Source: JACKIC01 sp964543795
GTDB taxonomy: Bacteria > Planctomycetota > UBA1135 > UBA2386
DNA length: 64,000 bases
Reading direction: 5' to 3'
NCBI GenBank assembly: GCA_964543795.1
Contig: CAZIZN010000014.1
Location: 70,870 to 134,869 of the forward strand
Shown here: piece after piece, positions 60,601 to 64,000 of the stretch
Layout: each line of letters opens with the position of its first letter
Position numbering within the stretch: position 1 is the first letter of the stretch
Translations under genes and position numbers: made by a program
Notes under the pieces: generated by a model
Databases searched by the model: none
What the model saw: the letters and a program-made list of their open reading frames with translations, nothing else
What the model was told of the DNA's origin: nothing

Positions 60601-61221
60601 TCATTTGCCGGCGGCCCTGCCGGGAAGTTCGTAGATTAGCTGCAGAAGGGTGCCGGTGAACTTGAGCAGTTCTTCTGCATCCTGTCGCGATTGCGCTGCT
60701 ACTTCATGCGTCGCCGCATTGCCCCCCTTGCGGATTCGGTCAACCCATTCCTTCATGTTGGCTGTCGTGTAGCCATGCGACTCGAGCCAATCGACGTACT
60801 CGACGAACTTTCTACCTGGATCGGCCCCCTTGTCCACGGAGGCGTTCATCAAGACCTTGCGGCACATCAGCACGGCCGCTGTGTACGCGTTGACGCTCGC
60901 ACAGTCTCGGGCTTCATCGTAGAGGGCACCGATCGACATCGGGAGGTGGGCGACATCGTTACCCATCTTGCATTGAGGCATTTGCAGGGCGATGATGTGA
61001 GGGTTCAGCGTGTCGCTCATCAGGACCGTTGGTCGCCCACACGCGGTGCATACGCAGACATGCCAGATCTTCGGCCTATCGGATGCGTAGCGGGCATAAG
61101 TGCCTCGGAATCCGTGCGTGGGTTTCACCAAGACCCCGCACCATCCGCACGTGATGCGTGCGCATTCGAGCGAGGGGAGATCCTTCCAACTGACGCGTTC
61201 TGCATCGTCCATGGCAGGCAT
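60601..61221 (-). CDS. DUF4145-like (HEPN-fold) protein with N-terminal zinc ribbon, antisense in cassette 1
   Basis: 206 residues from the ATG at 61221; ATG 61212 and GTG 61242 are alternatives. An N-terminal CxxC pair (CGWCG about residue 26 and CTACG about 60) forms a zinc ribbon. A helical domain follows: YDEARDCASVNAYTAAVLMCRKVLM and WVDRIRKGGNAATHE, matching DUF4145, a HEPN-like family common in defence loci and restriction enzyme subunits. The R-x-x-G-N-x-A-x-H stretch resembles, but is not identical to, the HEPN RNase Rx4-6H motif, so nuclease activity is uncertain. Base composition is clearly less GC-rich than the chromosome. The gene reads against the usual cassette direction, with its stop 20 bases from the attI core, so it needs its own promoter near 61222-61260. 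Confidence 0.82.
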   Translation of the reverse strand: MPAMDDAERVSWKDLPSLECARITCGWCGVLVKPTHGFRGTYARYASDRPKIWHVCVCTACGRPTVLMSDTLNPHIIALQMPQCKMGNDVAHLPMSIGALYDEARDCASVNAYTAAVLMCRKVLMNASVDKGADPGRKFVEYVDWLESHGYTTANMKEWVDRIRKGGNAATHEVAAQSRQDAEELLKFTGTLLQLIYELPGRAAGK

Positions 61222-61256
61222 GGTAGTAAGCAAGGGGCGCACGGCCTAGAGTGGGC

Positions 61257-61392
61257 GCCCAACAAGACCATGCAAGCGGCGATCGGCGCGTTTAAGCAAC
61301 CGAGGCGGGAGAGCTACCGCGGTTCGAAGGCAACCTCCGAAGCTCACGCCCTCGACCGCGCCGCTCGCGCCTGATGGTCAAAGACGTTGGCC
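61257..61392 (+). other. attC: attC site of cassette 1
   Basis: 136 bases. R'' GCCCAAC (61257-61263) and R' GTTGGCC (61386-61392) flank an imperfect palindrome. GACCAT (61266-61271) pairs with ATGGTC (61374-61379), GCAAGCGGCG (61272-61281) with CGCCGCTCGC (61359-61368), and inner arms CGAGGCGGGAGAGCT with AGCTCACGCCCTCG. Order, spacing and unpaired bases in one arm follow attC architecture, and the length is within the attC range. R' departs from GTTRRRY at one position (C for R). Confidence 0.85.
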
Positions 61393-61448
61393 ATGCCAGG
61401 TCGGGATGCGCGGTCGACGCGTGGTTGAGGATTTCTGCGATGAATTGA

Positions 61449-61511
61449 TTTTTTTTCGCCGGAGGGGTAACTGGGTGACCCAGTTGGGTCACCCAGTTGA
61501 CCCTCCGGCGA
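61449..61511. repeat. Long near-perfect hairpin in the leader of cassette 2
   Basis: Arms 61456-61481 and 61486-61511 are 26 bases each, pair at 24 positions and leave a 4-base loop (AGTT). The stem contains nested smaller palindromes (AACTGGGT-G-ACCCAGTT and TGGGT-C-ACCCA). A run of eight T (61449-61456) stands directly before the left arm on the plus strand, i.e. on the wrong side for a plus-strand intrinsic terminator; on the minus strand it is an A-run after the stem. It lies 107 bases before the DUF5343 start, so an operator array, an RNA element or a recombination structure are all possible. Confidence 0.85.
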
Positions 61512-61526
61512 ATACTCCGGCGAATA
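61503..61526 (+). repeat. Tandem 12-base repeat
   Basis: CTCCGGCGAATA occurs twice without spacer (61503-61514 and 61515-61526). The first copy overlaps the right arm of the adjacent hairpin, and CGCCGGAG in the left arm (61457-61464) is its complement, so three copies of the half-sequence are present. Possibly protein-binding half-sites for cassette 2 expression. Confidence 0.75.
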
Positions 61527-61618
61527 TGTCCGGGGTGTCGTCACGTGCTTGAGCGCCGCTTCGTCTGCGCATAGGGAGAGACGCAGTTCAGCACGCTGGT
61601 AGTGCTGGAGGAGTTCGC

Positions 61619-62296
61619 ATGGCATACCCGTACGCACCGTCGGCTGGCCCGATCCTGAAGACGCTCGATCACTTTCGCCGGAAGAAGGTCCCTGACGAGA
61701 TCACCGCTGAGGTTCTTCGAAAGCTCGGGCTCGCACCGAAGAACGAGTCCTATGTCCTCAACATCCTGAGGTTCCTCGGCATCATCGATGACGACGGGAA
61801 GCCGGACGCGAGCAAGTCCAAGGTCTTCGTACAGCACAAGGACGACTCCTTCTCAGCAGCGTTCGAGCCTGTAGTCAAGGCGGCTTACTCCGAGCTCTTC
61901 GACCTGCATGGCGAACAGGCGTGGAGCCTCGATCGCTCGGACCTCGTGCAGTTCTTCCGGACGACAGACCACTCCTCAGACGTGGTCGGTCAACGACAGG
62001 CGGCTACGTTCGTCGCGCTTGCTGGACTCGCAGGGCACGGGGACACCCCCAGAATCCGGGAGACCAAGAATGGCGAGAGTCGGAGCAAGGCCAAGAAGTC
62101 GACCCAGAAGCCAGACAAGGCCAAGGAGGCCGAGGCTCGACCGACGCATATTCCACCCAAGTCGGTCGTGGTTGACACCCCGGGCCGAATCGGTCTCACC
62201 GTTCGAATCGAAGTCAACTTGCCGGCAGACGGCAATCAAGAGACCTACGATCGCATCTTCAAGAGCATTCGGAAGAACCTGATCGAGGGCGAGTAG
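61619..62296 (+). CDS. DUF5343 family protein, first gene of cassette 2
   Basis: 225 residues from the ATG at 61619, with GGAGGAG 8-14 bases upstream as a strong ribosome binding site. The N-terminal domain (1-145) shows the DUF5343 pattern: YPYAPSAGPILKTLDHFR, KKVPDEITAEVLRKLGLAPKNESYVLNILRFLGIIDDDGKP, FELHGEQAW-like SELFDLHGEQAW and VVGQRQAATFVALAGLAGHG, suggesting winged-helix DNA or protein binding. A Lys/Glu-rich linker (about 150-180) leads to a small C-terminal module, RIEVNLPADGNQETYDRIFKSIRKNLIE, that recurs at the end of many defence-associated proteins. Lower GC than the chromosome. Followed 13 bases later by an Ymh-like gene. Function unknown; a role in phage defence is inference from family and context. 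Confidence 0.85.
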   Translation: MAYPYAPSAGPILKTLDHFRRKKVPDEITAEVLRKLGLAPKNESYVLNILRFLGIIDDDGKPDASKSKVFVQHKDDSFSAAFEPVVKAAYSELFDLHGEQAWSLDRSDLVQFFRTTDHSSDVVGQRQAATFVALAGLAGHGDTPRIRETKNGESRSKAKKSTQKPDKAKEAEARPTHIPPKSVVVDTPGRIGLTVRIEVNLPADGNQETYDRIFKSIRKNLIEGE

Positions 62297-62309
62297 TGCG
62301 GAGGCCACG

Positions 62310-62780
62310 GTGTCGCTACCCCAATTCGAAGCGCTGGTCAGGCGAGCCCACAAGTTCACCGATGCCTCAGCGAGCGCATCTACAGCACATCCGTTTGAGA
62401 TGAGGAATGTCCATCCTGCACTTCCCGGTGATGTGCGTGCGCTGTTCGACAACGGTCACTACGCGCAGGCAACGTTCGAGGCCTTCAAGTTCATCGACGA
62501 GGAGGTTCAGAGGATAAGTGGGGAGCCAGACTTTGGTGTCAGCCTGATGCACTCGGTGTTCGGCGGCAAGCCGCCCAGGCTACCGGTGAACGCAGGGTCC
62601 ACCACGTCAGAGCAGAGCGAGCAGCAGGGCTACCAGTTCCTCTTCGCCGGATCGATGCTCGGAATCCGCAATCCGCGTGGCCACCTCACCGGCGTGCGCG
62701 ATGACCTCGACATCTGCCTGGACCACCTCGTCTTGGCATCAATGCTCTTGCGCAAGCTCGAAGAGGCAGGGCTGCGCTAG
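62310..62780 (+). CDS. Ymh/TIGR02391-like protein, second gene of cassette 2
   Basis: 156 residues from the GTG at 62310, 13 bases after the DUF5343 stop with GCGGAGG as ribosome binding site. Core sequence IHPA-like NVHPALPGDVRALFDNGHYAQATFEAFKFIDEEVQRISGE, LMHSVFGG and GYQFLFAGSMLGIRNPRGH match the Ymh (TIGR02391) family: small helical proteins regarded as HEPN-related, often encoded near abortive-infection or toxin systems. The IRNPRGH segment provides an R-N-x-R-x-H arrangement close to the HEPN RNase motif Rx4-6H, so an RNase effector is plausible. Stop is 3 bases before the attC R'' box. With DUF5343 it forms a two-gene unit inside a single mobile cassette. Confidence 0.85.
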   Translation: MSLPQFEALVRRAHKFTDASASASTAHPFEMRNVHPALPGDVRALFDNGHYAQATFEAFKFIDEEVQRISGEPDFGVSLMHSVFGGKPPRLPVNAGSTTSEQSEQQGYQFLFAGSMLGIRNPRGHLTGVRDDLDICLDHLVLASMLLRKLEEAGLR

Positions 62781-62783
62781 GAT

Positions 62784-62883
62784 GGCCAACTCCACGCAGG
62801 AGCCGACAGACCGCGCGATCACGCAACCGCGAGATCAAGCAACGCCGCGCGCGGCCCGCGGCTCAGCGTGAGAGACGTTGGGC
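62784..62883 (+). other. attC: attC site of cassette 2
   Basis: 100 bases. R'' GGCCAAC (62784-62790) is the exact complement of the R' GTTGGCC that closes attC 1, as expected for a cassette excised as a circle. R' GTTGGGC is at 62877-62883. CACGC (62793-62797) pairs with GCGTG (62866-62870) and GAGCCG (62800-62805) with CGGCTC (62859-62864); the GC-rich centre can pair further. Cassette 2 is therefore 61387-62877. Confidence 0.85.
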
Positions 62884-63292
62884 CGCACCTCGCATGAAGC
62901 TGGCGATCTTGAATCTTGTGATGTTGTTTGGTGCGTGCGCGCTGCCGCATTCGTCAAGCAGCGAAACCCCGTGTCGACGGCGGTGTGAATCCGCCTGATT
63001 CCGGCGGTCTGGTCTGGTTCTGATTCGGTCCCCAGCAGCGCAGCTCTTGGCTCTGGTTCTTGGCGACGGCGGCGAGGGCGCTGGCCGCCGGGTTCCGCGG
63101 GCTCGCCGGCTGGTCGCTCGCTACAAGGTGCCGCGACCATCAGGCCCGTACAAGACGGAAGCCCGGCACACGGTGTGGTAACCCGCCGAGCTTCCTTCAA
63201 CACACGGCACGGTAAACCGCGACGTCTGCTCGGCGCAGTGTGGCGGACCGTGCCCACTCTCGTCCAGTCCTCGATGGCGATCTCTCGCCGCC
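62884..63292. other. Non-coding stretch between attC 2 and the IS21-like element
   Basis: About 410 bases with no supported gene; overlapping short frames on both strands lack recognisable products. GC rises back toward the chromosomal level. No third attC is seen. TGTGGCGGACCGTGCCC at 63239-63255 could be the left end of the insertion element, since IS21-type ends usually begin TGT, but the right end is outside the window. Confidence 0.35.
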
Positions 63293-63733
63293 GTGGACAG
63301 CCACCGGGTGTTCGCCTGCGCCAGTTGCAGGGCATGGGTCGTCGTCTGCACGCGGTGTGACCGCGGCAACCGCTACTGCGCCACTGGCTGCGCTGCACGA
63401 CGGCGCCGCGAGGTGCTGCGGGCCGCGGAGCAGCGCTACCGGCAGAGCGAACTCGGGCGGCGAAACAACGCCGCGCGGCAGCGGCGGCATCGGGATCGCC
63501 GCCGTCGCCGAGCAGATTCCGTAACGCATCCATGTCCACCCGCGGAGCCGATCCCGGTTGAAGCGGTGCCGAGGCGACTGCCTCGGCACCATGAGCACGA
63601 TCGACACCTGCGTGCGTCCGCTCGGACGCATCTCCGTTCCCCTGCGGCCTGTTGTTTCTGCGGCGAGCCGTGCGGCAGCTACTCGCGCAACAGCTTCCTA
63701 CGACGCCGCGGCGCGCCGCGCACCTGGCCGTGA
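63293..63733 (+). CDS. Zinc-ribbon protein associated with IS21-like transposase
   Basis: 146 residues from the GTG at 63293. Two zinc motifs: CASCRAWVVVCTRCDRGNRYCATGC near the N-terminus and CCFCGEPC near the C-terminus. Between them a long Arg-rich helix (RRREVLRAAEQRYRQSELGRRNNAARQRR) looks nucleic-acid binding. I know such small Cys-rich, RRNxAARQxRxR proteins as companions of istA-like genes; their role is not established. istA starts 18 bases downstream. Codon use is similar to the host. Confidence 0.72.
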   Translation: MDSHRVFACASCRAWVVVCTRCDRGNRYCATGCAARRRREVLRAAEQRYRQSELGRRNNAARQRRHRDRRRRRADSVTHPCPPAEPIPVEAVPRRLPRHHEHDRHLRASARTHLRSPAACCFCGEPCGSYSRNSFLRRRGAPRTWP

Positions 63734-63751
63734 CCGCGGCGGGAGGCGTGC

Positions 63752-64000
63752 ATGGTGATTCGCAGCGAAGTCGAGGCGGAGATCCTCCGTCTGCACGACG
63801 TCGAGAAGTGGCCGGTCGGCACGATCGCCGCGCATCTGCATGTGCACCACGACGTGGTCACGCGCGTGATCACGACGAACGGCGCCCCGTCGGCGCGGCC
63901 GCAGCGACCAACGCGCATCGACGCGTATCTGCCCTTCATCCTGGAGTCGCTGCGTCGCTACCCGGGGCTGCCGGCGAGCCGGCTCTACCAGATGTGCCGC
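63752..64000 (+). CDS. istA: IS21-family transposase IstA, N-terminal fragment (runs off the window)
   Basis: 83 codons from the ATG at 63752, open to the window end. The sequence starts VIRSEVEAEILRLHDVEKWPVGTIAAHLHVHHDVVTRVI, the IstA N-terminal helix-turn-helix, then the conserved RIDAYLPFILESLRRYPGLPASRLYQM. IstA carries a DDE catalytic core farther on and works with the IstB ATPase for cut-and-paste or replicative transposition. Whether the gene is intact cannot be judged here. Confidence 0.88.
   Translation, partial: MVIRSEVEAEILRLHDVEKWPVGTIAAHLHVHHDVVTRVITTNGAPSARPQRPTRIDAYLPFILESLRRYPGLPASRLYQMCR

Larger units (their letters stand above)
63239..64000 (+). mobile_element. IS21-family-like insertion sequence, 5' part only
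   Basis: A zinc-ribbon accessory ORF followed by istA on the same strand is the order seen in a subgroup of IS21-like elements in planctomycetes and proteobacteria. The element runs beyond base 64000, so istB, the right end and target duplication are not visible. The left boundary at 63239 is tentative. Confidence 0.6.

Noticed and set aside
61449..61511. Cassette 2 hairpin as an intrinsic terminator
   Set aside because: The T-run precedes the stem on the plus strand and becomes an A-run on the minus strand, so it fits termination in neither direction.
61503..61526. Tandem 12-base repeat as a CRISPR array
   Set aside because: Only two copies, no spacers, unit too short, and no cas genes.
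62835..63539. 234-codon minus-strand frame after attC 2
   Set aside because: Overlaps the attC and the IS-associated zinc-ribbon gene, and its product shows no domain.

Overview
The window is very GC-rich (roughly 70% by eye) and gene-dense, with many GTG starts and 4-base ATGA or GTGA overlaps. I infer a member of the Planctomycetota. The reasons are the ECF sigma factor / serine-threonine kinase neighbourhood with a kinase fused to a formylglycine-generating-enzyme-like domain, and an integron integrase whose cassettes lie beyond its 3' end, an arrangement known from planctomycetes and spirochaetes. A myxobacterium or another large-genome, high-GC lineage is not excluded. I saw no rRNA, tRNA or CRISPR array.

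Layout. 1-5.9 kb: a minus-strand ECF sigma factor, a lipoprotein, a kinase-FGE fusion cut by the window edge, and a small secreted protein. 5.9-10.6 kb: malic enzyme, a lipoprotein with 14 BNR-like blades (probably two seven-bladed propellers) and an NYN/LOTUS-type protein. 10.7-14.7 kb: a protein-repair methyltransferase fused to an erythromycin-esterase-like domain, coupled to a CBS-pair protein and followed by a helical-toroid-like protein. 14.8-17.0 kb: a translationally coupled pair resembling the DgcN/DgcA D-glutamate utilisation enzymes. 17.1-27.3 kb: a Wzx-like flippase, a sulfotransferase, a 1670-residue TPR protein with an embedded C39-like peptidase domain, a small PH-like membrane protein and a hybrid histidine kinase.

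27.5-57.5 kb is a surface-polysaccharide locus: ten glycosyltransferase genes (including a two-GT fusion and a GT2/coiled-coil/GT4-like giant), two more sulfotransferases, a DUF6473-like protein, UDP-sugar enzymes (UDP-glucose dehydrogenase, UDP-xylose synthase, GalE), the sulfate-activation set cysC-cysD-cysNC, and a Wzt-type ABC ATPase in the same operon. Together these predict a sulfated glycan built with uronic acid, xylose and galactose donors: ATP sulfurylase and APS kinase make PAPS, and the sulfotransferases would use it.

58.7-64 kb is accessory DNA. After a divergent secreted-protein/TetR pair there is an integron integrase gene, a putative attI, and two gene cassettes each ending in a recognisable attC palindrome (61257-61392 and 62784-62883). 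Cassette 1 carries, in antisense, a zinc-ribbon DUF4145 (HEPN-like) protein. Cassette 2 carries a DUF5343 gene and an Ymh/TIGR02391-like gene behind a striking 26-bp-stem hairpin. These cassettes are candidates for anti-phage or abortive-infection functions and are the most interesting part of the window. The window ends inside an IS21-family istA gene preceded by a zinc-ribbon accessory ORF.
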